This document shows, piece by piece, positions 24,160 to 32,817 of a stretch of DNA of 64,000 nt. The stretch spans positions 1,866,001 to 1,930,000 of the forward strand of contig NZ_CP033069.1 in the NCBI RefSeq assembly GCF_003669015.1. The letters run 5' to 3'. The translations under genes were made by a program, and so were the position numbers. The notes under the pieces were generated by a model that saw only the letters and a list, made by a program, of their open reading frames with translations, did not search any database and was not told the DNA's origin. Position 1 is the first letter of the stretch. Each line of letters begins with the position of its first letter. This DNA is from Acidovorax sp. 1608163 (GTDB lineage Bacteria > Pseudomonadota > Gammaproteobacteria > Burkholderiales > Burkholderiaceae_C).

Positions 24160-25296
24160 TCATCCACCGATATAGCTCATCTCCACCCGCCGCGTGCCCG
24201 TGCTGGCATCGGCGGGCAGGCTGCTGCGCAATTCCGAATACCGGTCGCTGCGCTGCTGCCAGATGGGAGCGATGGCTGCGGCAATGTCGGCATCGCTGGC
24301 GCCGCTGCGCAGCAGGCTGCGCAGGTCATGCCCTTGGGATGCGAACAGGCACAGGTACAGCTTGCCCTCGGTGGACAGGCGGGCGCGGTTGCAGTCGTGG
24401 CAAAACGCCTGCGTCACGCTGCTGATGACGCCCACCTCGCCCAGCGCGCGGTCGTACTGCCCGCTGGCATCGGCATAGCCCCAGCGCTCGGCGGTTTCAC
24501 CGGGGCTGCTGGGCGACAGGGGCACCAGCGGCAGCTCGGCGCGCAGGCGCGCGATCAGCTCGGCCGAAGGCAGCACCTCGTCCATGCGCCAGCCATTGGT
24601 GGCGCCCACGTCCATGTATTCGATGAAGCGCAGCGTAGTGCCTGTGCCGCGAAAGTGGCGGGCCATGGGCAAGATTTCATGGTCATTGGTGCCGCGCTTG
24701 ACCACCATGTTCACCTTGATCTGCGACAGCCCCGCCGCCTGTGCGGCATCGATGCCTGCCAGCACATCGGCCACCGGAAAGTCCACGTCGTTCATGCGGC
24801 GGAAGACTGCGTCGTCCAGCCCGTCCAGGCTCACCGTCACGCGGTTCAAGCCCGCCTCCTTCAACGCCTTGGCCTTGCGTGCCAGCAGCGATCCGTTGGT
24901 GGTGAGCGTGAGGTCCGGCGCCTTGCCGTCCACCGTGCGCAGCTGCGCCAGTTGGGCGATGAGGTCTTCGATGTTTTTGCGCAGCAGCGGCTCGCCGCCC
25001 GTGAGGCGAATCTTGCGCACCCCGTGCGCCAGAAACAGCGACGCCAGCCGCGTGATTTCTTCAAAGCTCAGCAGCGCGCTGTGGGGCAGGTAGGGGTAGT
25101 CCTTGTCGAACACTTCCTTGGGCATGCAGTAGTTGCAGCGGAAGTTGCAGCGGTCCGTCACGCTGATGCGCAGGTCGCGCAGCGGGCGCCCCAGGGTGTC
25201 CACCAGCAAGCCAGTGGCCTGCGAGGGGTGCAAAGGAACCAGGGCTGCCAAGTCAGCGCGGCGCAGGTCCACCAGGGGAATGACACGTTCAGCCAT
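24160..25296 (-). CDS. moaA: GTP 3',8-cyclase MoaA
   Basis: A 378-residue radical SAM enzyme for the first step of molybdopterin synthesis. The N-terminal cluster CNFRCNYC (near residues 51-58) binds the SAM cluster. GGEPLL and the C-terminal cluster C-HDC...C ([19 protein letters not shown], then CLFASQG) bind the second cluster. It ends in the two-glycine tail (SYIGG) that is essential in MoaA. The ATG at 25296 was chosen over an upstream frame extension. It is the first gene of the cofactor operon; an FNR-like box lies 55 bp upstream. Confidence 0.95.
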   Translation of the reverse strand: MAERVIPLVDLRRADLAALVPLHPSQATGLLVDTLGRPLRDLRISVTDRCNFRCNYCMPKEVFDKDYPYLPHSALLSFEEITRLASLFLAHGVRKIRLTGGEPLLRKNIEDLIAQLAQLRTVDGKAPDLTLTTNGSLLARKAKALKEAGLNRVTVSLDGLDDAVFRRMNDVDFPVADVLAGIDAAQAAGLSQIKVNMVVKRGTNDHEILPMARHFRGTGTTLRFIEYMDVGATNGWRMDEVLPSAELIARLRAELPLVPLSPSSPGETAERWGYADASGQYDRALGEVGVISSVTQAFCHDCNRARLSTEGKLYLCLFASQGHDLRSLLRSGASDADIAAAIAPIWQQRSDRYSELRSSLPADASTGTRRVEMSYIGG

Positions 25297-25350
25297 GGCC
25301 GAATTGTGCCCGAAGGCCTGTTTCCCACACCAGGCAAGTCCTTCATTGTC

Positions 25351-25364
25351 TTGATCCGCGTCAA
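25351..25364. promoter_or_regulatory. FNR/ANR-like box between moaA and the PilJ-domain gene
   Basis: TTGATCCGCGTCAA matches the FNR consensus TTGAT-N4-ATCAA at 9 of 10 positions. It lies in the divergent spacer, 55 bp from the moaA start and 153 bp from the other. Anaerobic control of molybdenum cofactor synthesis would make physiological sense. Confidence 0.5.
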
Positions 25365-25516
25365 GACGCGAGCGGGTTGTGCACTTGGCTGGATCTTCGC
25401 CTTGGGCTGCTGGCGGCATATTGATCTGGCGCAAGGGAGTAGGTTGACATTGTCATGACAATTCCATGACCTTCAAGGGTTTACCCCAGTTACTCTGACA
25501 GAAAGCAGGCACCGTC

Positions 25517-26356
25517 ATGACATGCAGCAATCCAACCGTGGTTCCGTGGTCGCGCCAACGTCGGCGCCTTGTGCAATGGGTGACGGCGGGCGTGGTGTTG
25601 CCCACCTGGGCGGCCTCCGTGCAGGCGCAGATGGCGTTGTCTGCGGCCATCAACGTGTCGGGCTCGTTCCGGGCGATGTCGCAGCGCATGGCCAAGGCCT
25701 ATTGCCAGCAGCATTTGGGCGTGATGCCCGATGTCGCCCTGGAAGCGTTGGCCAAGGCGCGCAAGCAGGCGCAGGCCGGGGCCGCAGACCTGGCCAAAGG
25801 GTCTACTGCGGGGGCCTGGCCTGCCGAGCTGAGCCGGCAGCTGGAAGAAGTGCAAAAGCAGTACAACATCTTGAACACGCTCACGGCGGTGGCGCCTTCC
25901 AAGGCATCGGCCGTGGCGGTGGCCGAGCAGGCCGACCGCATGATGGCTGCGGCGCAGACCGCCACCGAGGCGCTGGAAAAGCTGGCTCGCGCACCCAGCG
26001 CCAAGCTTGTGGGTTTGGCTGGGCGCCAGCGCATGCTGTCGCAGCGCATGGCCAAGCACTATTTCTTGATGGCTGCGGGCGTGGAGCCCAAGGCATCGCA
26101 AACCCAAATGAATGCCGACGCCGCCGAGTTCAAACAGGCGCTGCAAGCCCTGGCGGCAGCGCCAGTGTCCACCGCCGCCATCCGCACCGAGCTGGACCTG
26201 GGCCAGGCCCAGTGGCTGTTTTTTGAAACCGCCATGCGCCGCAACCCCGATGCCCAGGGCATGTCTGCTGTGGCCACCACCAGCGAGCGCTTGCTGGAGG
26301 TGACGGACCGGCTGACCTCGTTGTACGACGCGGCCCTGCGCGAAGTGCTGGGCTGA
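25517..26356 (+). CDS. Secreted protein with PilJ-type (type IV pili methyl-accepting) sensor domain
   Basis: A 279-residue protein. The N-terminus (SRQRRRLVQWVTAGVVLPTWAASVQA) is a signal peptide with a run of arginines that could be Tat-type. Two PilJ sensory repeats follow: NVSGSFRAMSQRMAKAYCQQ near residue 46 and VGLAGRQRMLSQRMAKHYFLMAAG near 165, each containing the repeated SQRMAK motif. Unlike PilJ or NarX, no membrane anchor or signalling domain follows, so it is a free periplasmic binding domain. The shared spacer with moaA suggests a link to nitrate physiology, which is inference. Confidence 0.8.
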   Translation: MTCSNPTVVPWSRQRRRLVQWVTAGVVLPTWAASVQAQMALSAAINVSGSFRAMSQRMAKAYCQQHLGVMPDVALEALAKARKQAQAGAADLAKGSTAGAWPAELSRQLEEVQKQYNILNTLTAVAPSKASAVAVAEQADRMMAAAQTATEALEKLARAPSAKLVGLAGRQRMLSQRMAKHYFLMAAGVEPKASQTQMNADAAEFKQALQALAAAPVSTAAIRTELDLGQAQWLFFETAMRRNPDAQGMSAVATTSERLLEVTDRLTSLYDAALREVLG

Positions 26357-26380
26357 GACCGAGAGGGGCGCCTGGTGGTT

Positions 26381-27025
26381 TTACCGCGGCAGCAGCGTGT
26401 ATTCCAGCGCCCAGAAGTGCTGCCATTCATGGACCTGCGCGTCGGCTGTGCCATGTGCCACGCAAGCCAGAAGCTCTTCGCGCTCAGGGAAGTTCTTCAG
26501 CACCCGGTGCGCAGAGCCATCGCGTAGCGGGCGTTGCTGATAGGTGTCGCCATCGGCATCACGCTCTGAAATCGGGGTGCTGCTGCCCGGCACATACCGG
26601 TTGTCCATGAAAACGACCTTGGCCCCTGGCTGCAGCACGCCGTGCAGCCCTTGCAGAAACGTCGCAATGCGCTGGCGTGGAATGTGAGACCACCAGAACC
26701 CCGCAAAAGCCGCATCCCAGGGGCGCTGCTCCAGCGTGGCCAGTTGGTAGGCATCGCCCTGCACCAGCGTGACATTGGCTGGCACCCGTGTGCGGGCGAT
26801 CTCCAGCGTTTGCGGGGCCCCGTCCATGGCCAGCACGGCATGCGCCTGGGGGGCGTAGAACTGCGTCCAGTAGCCGGTGCCGCAGGCAATCTCCAGCACG
26901 TTGCGCCCGGCCAATACGGTGGGCAGCCAGTCTTCCATCTGGCGCAGATCGGCCTGCCGCTCGGGCTTGGCGTAGATCTGGTCGTATTCCTTGGCGCGGG
27001 CGGCGTAGTAGTCCTGCATGGTCAT
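26381..27025 (-). CDS. Class I SAM-dependent methyltransferase
   Basis: A 214-residue protein with the SAM-binding motif I VLEIACGTGYWTQFY near residues 43-57. The acidic residue of motif II is in VLAMDGA, and QGDAYQLA and the strand 4 region follow. The family is a small-molecule or quinone-type methyltransferase group; the substrate is not evident. The start may be at 27025 or two codons later (MQDYYAARAKEYD). It begins 8 bp after the SDR stop, so it is in the same transcript. Confidence 0.85.
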   Translation of the reverse strand: MTMQDYYAARAKEYDQIYAKPERQADLRQMEDWLPTVLAGRNVLEIACGTGYWTQFYAPQAHAVLAMDGAPQTLEIARTRVPANVTLVQGDAYQLATLEQRPWDAAFAGFWWSHIPRQRIATFLQGLHGVLQPGAKVVFMDNRYVPGSSTPISERDADGDTYQQRPLRDGSAHRVLKNFPEREELLACVAHGTADAQVHEWQHFWALEYTLLPR

Positions 27026-27033
27026 TTGGGGGG

Positions 27034-27795
27034 TTACACGCAGCGCGCCCCGTCCACCTCAATGCATACGCCGCTGATGAAGGCGGCCTCATCGCTGGCC
27101 AAGTACAGCGCCGCATTCGCCACGTCTTGTGCGGTGGAGAAACGCCCCAGCGGGATGGTGGCCAGGAACTTGGCGCGGCGGGCTTCGTCCACCGGGCCGC
27201 CTGCAAATTCCGCTGCCAGCCCGGTGTCGGGGTTGAAGACGGGGTTCAGGCAGTTGACGCGGATGTTGTCGGGCCCCAGCTCGGCCGCCATCGACTTGCT
27301 GATGGTGATGACCGCGCCCTTGGAGCCGTTGTACCAGGTCAGGCCCGGGCGGGGGCGCAGTCCGGCGGTGGAGGCAATGTTGATGAGGCTGCCGCCGCCT
27401 GCGCGTCGCAGTGCGGGCACGGCGTGGATGGCGCTGAGGTAGATGCTTTTGACGTTGATGGCGAAGACCTTGTCGAACTCTTCTTCGCTCACCTCCAGCA
27501 TGGGGCGGTTGCGGTGCGTCCAGCCCGCGTTGTTCACCATGGCGTCCAGCTTGCCGAACAGGCGCTCGGCCTCTGCCACCAAGGCCTGGACTTGGGCGGA
27601 TTGCGTGACATCGGCCTGGAAGAAGGCGGCCTTGCCCCCGGCCGCCGTGATCTCTGCCACCACGCGCTGGCCGCCTGCGGTGTTGATGTCGTTGACCAGC
27701 ACGTTGGCGCCTTCTTCGGCCAGGCGCTTGGCAATGCCTTCGCCAATGCCATTGCCAGCGCCGGTGACGATGATGGATTTGTTCTGCACGCGCAT
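27034..27795 (-). CDS. SDR family oxidoreductase (glucose 1-dehydrogenase/FabG type)
   Basis: A 253-residue classical short-chain dehydrogenase. TGAGNGIGEGIAKRL near residue 11 is the cofactor loop. VNDIN (acidic residue after strand 2) favours NAD. NNAGW, the catalytic Ser in NIAST and the YNGSK Tyr/Lys pair near residues 155-159 follow. GGAG lies about 10 bases upstream of the ATG at 27795. It sits with a methyltransferase, a DUF2889 gene and an aldehyde dehydrogenase on the same strand, suggesting a catabolic operon for an alcohol or aldehyde. The substrate is unknown. Confidence 0.9.
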   Translation of the reverse strand: MRVQNKSIIVTGAGNGIGEGIAKRLAEEGANVLVNDINTAGGQRVVAEITAAGGKAAFFQADVTQSAQVQALVAEAERLFGKLDAMVNNAGWTHRNRPMLEVSEEEFDKVFAINVKSIYLSAIHAVPALRRAGGGSLINIASTAGLRPRPGLTWYNGSKGAVITISKSMAAELGPDNIRVNCLNPVFNPDTGLAAEFAGGPVDEARRAKFLATIPLGRFSTAQDVANAALYLASDEAAFISGVCIEVDGARCV

Positions 27796-27828
27796 GCGGG
27801 GTCTCCTGGTAAAGGGTGGTTTGCTCTG

Positions 27829-27883
27829 CTTTTGATAGCTTGTTGCGCTTGATTGGTAAGCGCTAGAGGCTCTTTTTGATTGA
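27829..27883 (+). repeat. Dispersed AGCGCTT repeat, copy 5
   Basis: CTTTTGATAGCTTGTTGCGCTT, a loop, TAAGCGCTAGAGGC, TCTTTTTGAT. The stop codon of the DUF2889 gene (27863-27865) lies inside it, so the last few residues of that protein come from the repeat. Confidence 0.85.
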
Positions 27884-28456
27884 AGGGTGCGATGGGCTGG
27901 AGGGCTGCACATTGGCCGACCCGCGCCCGTAGAACTGCGGGAAATACTCTTTGACCCCGTTGCCCTCAAAGTCCCACCCTGTGCACTGGCCCAGATGGCG
28001 GGGCGGGGTGTCCGGGTCACCACCGCCAAAGGCTGCGGGCAGGGTCTGGAAGGCGGCGGTTGCCATGTTGAACAGCAGCTCGCGCAGGTGGGTACAGCTG
28101 GCCACGCCGCCAAGGTGCTGCGCAATGGCCTGCCGCCAGCCGCGCGCCATGCAGGTGCCGACCATGCCTTGCAGTGCGGGGCGGGCCTGGGGGCAGTCTT
28201 GCAGCGGGTGGGCATCCATGGCGGCCTCGATGGCGTGCACCACCAGTTGCCGGTCGATGGTGACGCGCAGCCACATGTGGTGAATGGGGTCGCCCGCCAT
28301 GCGAACGCCTTCGCGCCTGAAGGAGGGCATGTCATGCGCCTTGCTGTCGTGCAGCTCGGCCTCGATGTCCCATAGCCCGTCTTCGCGCTCGTAGCCCTGG
28401 TAGGTCACGCGGCGGATATGGCTGGCTTTGCGGGGGGCGGGGGAGAGCAGGGGCAT
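27863..28456 (-). CDS. DUF2889 family protein
   Basis: A 197-residue soluble protein. HIRRVTYQGYEREDGLWDIEAEL near residues 13-35 is the DUF2889 signature, followed by GDPIHHMWLRVTID and CTHLRELLFNMA. DUF2889 genes often lie beside dehydrogenase or acyl-CoA catabolic genes, but their function is not known. The C-terminal residues SIKKSL and the TAG stop are encoded by a dispersed repeat, so the ancestral stop has probably been replaced. Confidence 0.82.
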   Translation of the reverse strand: MPLLSPAPRKASHIRRVTYQGYEREDGLWDIEAELHDSKAHDMPSFRREGVRMAGDPIHHMWLRVTIDRQLVVHAIEAAMDAHPLQDCPQARPALQGMVGTCMARGWRQAIAQHLGGVASCTHLRELLFNMATAAFQTLPAAFGGGDPDTPPRHLGQCTGWDFEGNGVKEYFPQFYGRGSANVQPSSPSHPSIKKSL

Positions 28457-28521
28457 GCGTTTCTATCGTGGCTGGTAGCGAGAGATTGAAACTGGCGCGG
28501 TCTTAGCGAGTGCTGCCGCGC

Positions 28522-28586
28522 AAGGGCCGCCCCGCCGCGCTGGCGGCGTCCCCCTGTAGGGGGAAGACGCGAAGCGGCTCAGGGGG
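28522..28586. repeat. GC-rich dispersed repeat, copy B (after aldehyde dehydrogenase)
   Basis: AAGGGCCGCCCCGCCGCG, GCGTCCCCCT, AGGGGGAAGACGC, AGCGGCTCAGGGGG, directly abutting the aldehyde dehydrogenase stop (28587-28589). GCGTCCCCCT can pair with AGGGGGAAGACGC, so a terminator function is plausible. Confidence 0.8.
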
Positions 28587-30020
28587 TTATTCATGTTTGA
28601 TGGCGACGGTCTTCAGGGTGGTGAAGCCATACAGCGCCTCAAACCCCTTCTCGCGCCCGTAGCCGCTGGATTTGACGCCGCCAAACGGCAGCTCCACCCC
28701 GCCGCCCGCGCCGTAGTTGTTGATGAACACCTGCCCGCTGTGTACCCGTTTGGCCATGCGGAACTGGCGGGCACCGTCGCGCGTCCAGATGCCTGCCACC
28801 AGCCCAAACTGCGTGGCGTTGGCGAGTTCCACCGCGTGGTCTTCGTCCTGGAAGGCCATGGCGCAGAGCACGGGGCCAAACACTTCTTCCTGCGCCAGGC
28901 GGTGGCCCACGGGCACATCGCGCAGCAGCGTGGGGGCTTGGTAGAAGCCGCCTTCAGGGGCCTCGTCCACCACCACGCCTTGCGCCACCATGGGGATGCC
29001 TGCGACTTGTGCGTCCGACAAAAAGTCCCACACGCGCTGCTGCTGGCTTTGGCGGATCAGCGGGCCCACGTCCAGGTCCATGGCGGCGGGGCCTACGCGC
29101 AGCTTTTCAAAAGCGTGGCCCAGGCGCTCCAGCAGGGGCTCGTAGATGAGCGAGTCGATCAGCACGCGCGATCCGGCCGAGCAGGTCTGCCCGGCGTTTT
29201 GCACGATGGCGTTGAGCACCACCGGCACAGCGGCGTCCAGGTCGGCATCGGCAAAGATGATTTGGGGGCTCTTGCCGCCCAGCTCCAGCGTCACGGGGCA
29301 GTGGCGCTCGGCGGCCACCTGCTGGATGAGCGTGCCCACCTTGGGGCTGCCGGTGAAGCTGATGTGGTCGATGCCGGGGTGGCGCGCCAGTGCGTCGCCC
29401 ACCTCGTGGCCGTAGCCGGTGACGATGTTGATGGCGCCCGGCGGAAAGCCCACCTCGGCCGCCAGTTGCGCCACGCGGATGAGCGACAGGCAGGCGTCTT
29501 CAGCAGGCTTCACAACGCACACATTGCCCGCCGCCAGCGCGCCGCCCACGCTGCGGCCAAAGATCTGCATGGGGTAGTTCCACGGGATGATGTGGCCGGT
29601 GACGCCATGCGGCTCGCGCCAGGTGAGCACGCTGTAGCCGTCCAGGTAGGGGATGGTTTCGCCATGCAGCTTGTCGCAGGCCCCGGCGTAGAACTCAAAG
29701 TAGCGCGCCAGCGCCAGGGCATCGGCACGGGCTTGTTTGGTGGGCTTACCGCAGTCGCGCTGCTCCAGCGCCGTCAGCTCGTCGGCATGTTCCAGCACCT
29801 TGGCCGAGAGCTTTTGCAGCAGCCGCCCCCGGTCTGCCGGGGCCATGCGTTGCCACACCGCGTGGTAGCACTGGCGCGCAGCGTGCACGGCCGTGTCGAT
29901 GTCGGCGGCATTGCTGCGCTGAATGTCGTCAAAGGGCTGGCCGTCAGAAGGATCCACCACCGCAAGCGTGCGGCCGGAGGCAGACGGAACGGAGGCGTTG
30001 GCGATGTAGTTCAGTTGCAT
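28587..30020 (-). CDS. NAD(P)-dependent aldehyde dehydrogenase (betaine-aldehyde/gamma-aminobutyraldehyde type)
   Basis: A 477-residue aldehyde dehydrogenase superfamily enzyme. The cofactor region WNYPMQIF, GNVCVVKPAE and FTGSPKVGT are present. The catalytic Glu is in LELGGKSP near residue 250 and the nucleophilic Cys in NAGQTCSAGSR near 285. PFGGVKSSGYGREKG is at the C-terminus. An in-frame ATG at 30035 is an alternative start. It lies with an SDR, consistent with oxidation of an alcohol to an acid in two steps. The IS5-family element inserted just upstream of its start, so its promoter region may be altered. Confidence 0.9.
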   Translation of the reverse strand: MQLNYIANASVPSASGRTLAVVDPSDGQPFDDIQRSNAADIDTAVHAARQCYHAVWQRMAPADRGRLLQKLSAKVLEHADELTALEQRDCGKPTKQARADALALARYFEFYAGACDKLHGETIPYLDGYSVLTWREPHGVTGHIIPWNYPMQIFGRSVGGALAAGNVCVVKPAEDACLSLIRVAQLAAEVGFPPGAINIVTGYGHEVGDALARHPGIDHISFTGSPKVGTLIQQVAAERHCPVTLELGGKSPQIIFADADLDAAVPVVLNAIVQNAGQTCSAGSRVLIDSLIYEPLLERLGHAFEKLRVGPAAMDLDVGPLIRQSQQQRVWDFLSDAQVAGIPMVAQGVVVDEAPEGGFYQAPTLLRDVPVGHRLAQEEVFGPVLCAMAFQDEDHAVELANATQFGLVAGIWTRDGARQFRMAKRVHSGQVFINNYGAGGGVELPFGGVKSSGYGREKGFEALYGFTTLKTVAIKHE

Positions 30021-30062
30021 GGTGCCATTCTGCATAGAAATCGAATGCGTGCTTACTATTAA

Positions 30063-30078
30063 ACAAATGGACCGCTAG
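30063..30078 (-). repeat. Dispersed AGCGCTT repeat, copy 6, left fragment (split by IS)
   Basis: ACAAATGGACCGCTAG is the left end of a repeat copy. The remainder resumes at 31266 on the other side of the insertion sequence. Joining the two parts with one CTAG gives an ordinary repeat in reverse orientation. Confidence 0.7.
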
Positions 30079-31265
30079 GGATTCTCTGCACGAATCCCCG
30101 TGCGAGATGCTTGAGCAAGCCTGCTGCCAGGACAATACGCTCATGAAGCAAAGCAGCCTGGGCCTGAGCAATACCACCAAGCGCACGCGTAAGCGCGAGT
30201 TCCTTGATGCGATGGAGTTGGTGGTGCCCTGGGCCGAGTTGCTCTCGCTCATTGAGCCCTACGCCCCAGAGATCGGACGCCGGGGCCAGCAGCCCTTTGC
30301 AGTGCAGACCCTGCTGCGTATCCATTTCATGCAGCAGTGGTTCAAGCTCAGCGATCCAGCCATGGAAGAGGCGCTGCACGACGTGCCAGCCTTTCGGGAC
30401 TTTGCGGGCCTATCGCACTGGGACGAGCACATCCCCAGTGAATCGAGCATCCTGCGTTTTCGGCATCTGCTAGAGCGCCACAAGCTGGCCGATCAGATCC
30501 TCGCTACGGTTAATGCCCTTCTGCAAGCCAAAGGGCTGCAACTCAAAGCAGGCACGGTGGTGGATGCCACGCTCATTGCAGCGCCGACATCCACCAAAAA
30601 CGAAGGCAAGGCGCGAGACCCCGAGATGCACCAAAGCAAGAAGGGCAACGAGTGGTACTTTGGTATGAAGGTTCACATCGGGGTGGACGCCGAATCGGGC
30701 TTGGTGCACAGCGTGCGAGGCACCAGCGGCAATGTGAGCGACGTGATCGAAGCCAACAGTCTGCTGCACGGGCAAGAAACGGATGCCTTTGGCGATGCGG
30801 GCTATCAAGGGGTAGACAAGCGGGCCGATGCCAACAAGAACGTACGCTGGCATGTGGCCATGCGCCCAGGGTTGCGTCGAGCCCTGAACAAAGACAAACC
30901 TGTAGATGCGCTGATCGAGCAACTTGAACGCACCAAGGCGAGCATCCGGGCCAAGGTGGAGCACCCGTTCAGGGTGCTCAAGCAGCAGTTCGGATACGTG
31001 AAGGTGCGCTACCGAGGGCTCAAGAAGAACTCGGCGCAGATCGTCACACTGTTTGCGTTGGGGAATCTGTGGATGGCAAGGCACAAGCTGCTGGCGAGCA
31101 TGGGGAAAGTGCGCGTGCAGGGAGCGTGACGCCCAAGTACCAGGGGCCAATGGCCCCCGCACAGCGTCTGAGGGTGCCCTGCTCACGCCAAAGTTACTCA
31201 ACGCGAGTGCTTTTTACTTCGCACATCACCGTGGCACAACCAGAACCGATTCGTGAAGAGCCTCC
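30079..31265 (+). mobile_element. IS5-family insertion sequence, apparently complete
   Basis: Imperfect terminal inverted repeats GGATTCTCTGCACGAATC (left) and GGAGGCTCTTCACGAATC (right end, read inward) differ at three positions. A 4-bp target duplication CTAG flanks the element at 30075-30078 and 31266-31269, as expected for the IS5 group. The length of 1187 bp is normal. It contains one intact transposase gene and is inserted inside a dispersed repeat. Confidence 0.88.
30143..31129 (+). CDS. IS5-family DDE transposase
   Basis: A 328-residue transposase. The N-terminal DUF772-type region is KRTRKREFLDAMELVVPWAELL through FRHLLERHKLADQIL. The catalytic Asp residues are in TVVDATLIAA and FGDAGYQG, and the Glu is in the Y..R-x3-E-x6-K signature (RAKVEHPFRVLK). 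All three DDE residues are intact, so the element may be active. The start is ATG 30143, since an upstream frame extension to 30107 lacks family similarity. Confidence 0.93.
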   Translation: MKQSSLGLSNTTKRTRKREFLDAMELVVPWAELLSLIEPYAPEIGRRGQQPFAVQTLLRIHFMQQWFKLSDPAMEEALHDVPAFRDFAGLSHWDEHIPSESSILRFRHLLERHKLADQILATVNALLQAKGLQLKAGTVVDATLIAAPTSTKNEGKARDPEMHQSKKGNEWYFGMKVHIGVDAESGLVHSVRGTSGNVSDVIEANSLLHGQETDAFGDAGYQGVDKRADANKNVRWHVAMRPGLRRALNKDKPVDALIEQLERTKASIRAKVEHPFRVLKQQFGYVKVRYRGLKKNSAQIVTLFALGNLWMARHKLLASMGKVRVQGA

Positions 31266-31308
31266 CTAGCGCCTGTAAAACAAGCGACAGCAGCTATTGT
31301 TTTGATAG
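31266..31308 (-). repeat. Dispersed AGCGCTT repeat, copy 6, right fragment (split by IS)
   Basis: CTAGCGCCTGTAAAACAAGCG, then ACAGCAGCTATTGTTTTGATAG, the right part of the interrupted copy in reverse orientation. Confidence 0.75.
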
Positions 31309-31325
31309 TGAGGGTGGGTGAGGTC

Positions 31326-32033
31326 TCACGCGTAGATGCGCCGCAGTCCGGCCAGGTCCATGATCTCCACCTCGCCGCGCTGCACGCGCACCAGCTGGCG
31401 CGCTTCCAGGTCTTTGAGGATCTGGTTGGTGGTCTGGCGCGAGATCGACAGCATTTGCGATAGCTGCTCTTGCGACAGCGCAATCACCCGGCGGGTCAGG
31501 CCCCCGGCGTTCCACTGGCCGTAGCCCTCGGCCATCATCACCAGCCTGCGGGCCAGGCGCTGTGGGGCGGGCAGCAGGGCGGCGTCTTCCAGCGCGATGA
31601 AGGCGGTGCGCAGCTTGTCGGTCACCAGCAGGGCCAGGGCGTGCCAGTGCTCGGGGTGGGTGCGCAGCCAGTCTTGCAGGGCGTCGTGGGGCACGTGCAG
31701 CAGGGTGCATGGCTCGGCCGCCACGGCGTCGTGGCTGCGGGCGTTGCCGTCAAACACCGATATTTCGCCAAACCACTGGGGCGGCTCCAGCCGGGTGAGC
31801 AGGGCCGAGCGCGCATCGTCGGCCCGCCCGCCGGTGCCTGACACGCTGAGCGCACCGCGCAGCACGGCGTACAGCCCACAGGGCGCATCGCCCCGCAAAA
31901 ACAGCGCCTGGCCTACGGCCAGCTGGCGGATGCGGCCCATGCGGATCAGGGCGTCAGAAAAATCAGAGGGCAGCTGGGCAAACCAGCGGCCCGATTGGAG
32001 TGCCAAAAGGTGGTCGGAGACTTCGGTCGTCAT
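31326..32033 (-). CDS. Crp/Fnr-family transcriptional regulator (Crp type)
   Basis: A 235-residue regulator. The cyclic-nucleotide-binding-like beta barrel (about residues 10-135) contains GDAPCGLYAVLRGALSVSG and WFGEISVFDG. The C-terminal winged helix has the recognition region LSQEQLSQMLSISRQTTNQILKDLE. It lacks the N-terminal cysteine cluster of FNR, so it does not sense oxygen by an Fe-S cluster. The cAMP-binding Arg pattern is not clear and the ligand is unknown. The start ATG 32033 was preferred to a TTG three codons upstream. Monocistronic. Confidence 0.88.
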   Translation of the reverse strand: MTTEVSDHLLALQSGRWFAQLPSDFSDALIRMGRIRQLAVGQALFLRGDAPCGLYAVLRGALSVSGTGGRADDARSALLTRLEPPQWFGEISVFDGNARSHDAVAAEPCTLLHVPHDALQDWLRTHPEHWHALALLVTDKLRTAFIALEDAALLPAPQRLARRLVMMAEGYGQWNAGGLTRRVIALSQEQLSQMLSISRQTTNQILKDLEARQLVRVQRGEVEIMDLAGLRRIYA

Positions 32034-32255
32034 GCAGGTCAAGAAAAGCAGCGGGCTTTGGCGGGGCCGGTGAGGCCGTTCAGGCGGTTAAGGCCAAAAA
32101 TGGCGGGTAAGGCCGTGGTGTCGTGGGGGCAGAGGTGATGGCGGTGAGGAGGTCAGTAGCAGGGCGGGCGCCGATTTTTGTCGGCTGCACGACAGACGTT
32201 AGCGCCATTCACGCCAGACATTCGATCCTGCGCAAAACAACGAACGGAGACACCC

Positions 32256-32780
32256 ATGAAAACCCTGATCGACCACCTGGCCCAGTACGCCGCCTACCAC
32301 CGCGACCCCCGCAACATCCATACCCATTTTGTGGGCGTGCCCATGATCATGTTTGCGGTGGTGTTGCTGCTCTCGCGCCCCGTGTGGTGGGTGGCGGGAG
32401 TGCCCGCCAGCCCTGCGCTGGTGTGTGCGGTGGCGGCGGGCGCCTTTTACCTGCGGCTGGACTTGCGCCTGGGGCTGGTGATGGCGGCCCTGCTGGCCGC
32501 CATGCTGGCGCTGGCCCAGGCCATGGCGCCGCTGGCCACCACAGCGTGGCTGCTGTGGGGCGTGGGCCTGTTTACCGTGGGCTGGGTGATCCAGTTTGTG
32601 GGGCATTACTACGAAGGGCGCAAACCCGCGTTTGTGGACGACATCATGGGCTTGCTGGTGGGGCCGCTGTTTGTGGTGGCCGAGTGGGGCTTTGCGCTGG
32701 GCCTGCGCAAAGAGGTGCAGGCAGCCATTGAACAGCGCAGCGGCCCGGTGCGCCTGCGTGACCTGGGCCGGGCGGCTTGA
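32256..32780 (+). CDS. DUF962 (Mpo1/YGL010w-like) membrane protein
   Basis: A 174-residue protein with GGAGA 8 bases upstream of ATG 32256. The family signature YAAYHRDPRNIHTHFVGVPMI lies at residues 11-31, with a second conserved motif IQFVGHYYEGRKPAF, and four membrane helices between and after. Yeast Mpo1 is a dioxygenase for 2-hydroxy fatty acids using a His-rich Fe site. The conserved HTHFVG and GHYYEGR histidines here are compatible with this. Bacterial function is untested. Confidence 0.86.
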   Translation: MKTLIDHLAQYAAYHRDPRNIHTHFVGVPMIMFAVVLLLSRPVWWVAGVPASPALVCAVAAGAFYLRLDLRLGLVMAALLAAMLALAQAMAPLATTAWLLWGVGLFTVGWVIQFVGHYYEGRKPAFVDDIMGLLVGPLFVVAEWGFALGLRKEVQAAIEQRSGPVRLRDLGRAA

Positions 32781-32817
32781 TGGGCTGCAGCCTTCTCACT
32801 TCGAAGACGGAGTGTGG

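Noticed and set aside
28593..30062. Long open frame opposite the aldehyde dehydrogenase gene
   Set aside because: Antisense shadow with no motif; the dehydrogenase has all catalytic residues.
30079..31308. Composite transposon around the IS5-family element
   Set aside because: Only one copy of the IS is present and the flanking repeat is split once with a 4-bp duplication, which fits a simple single insertion.
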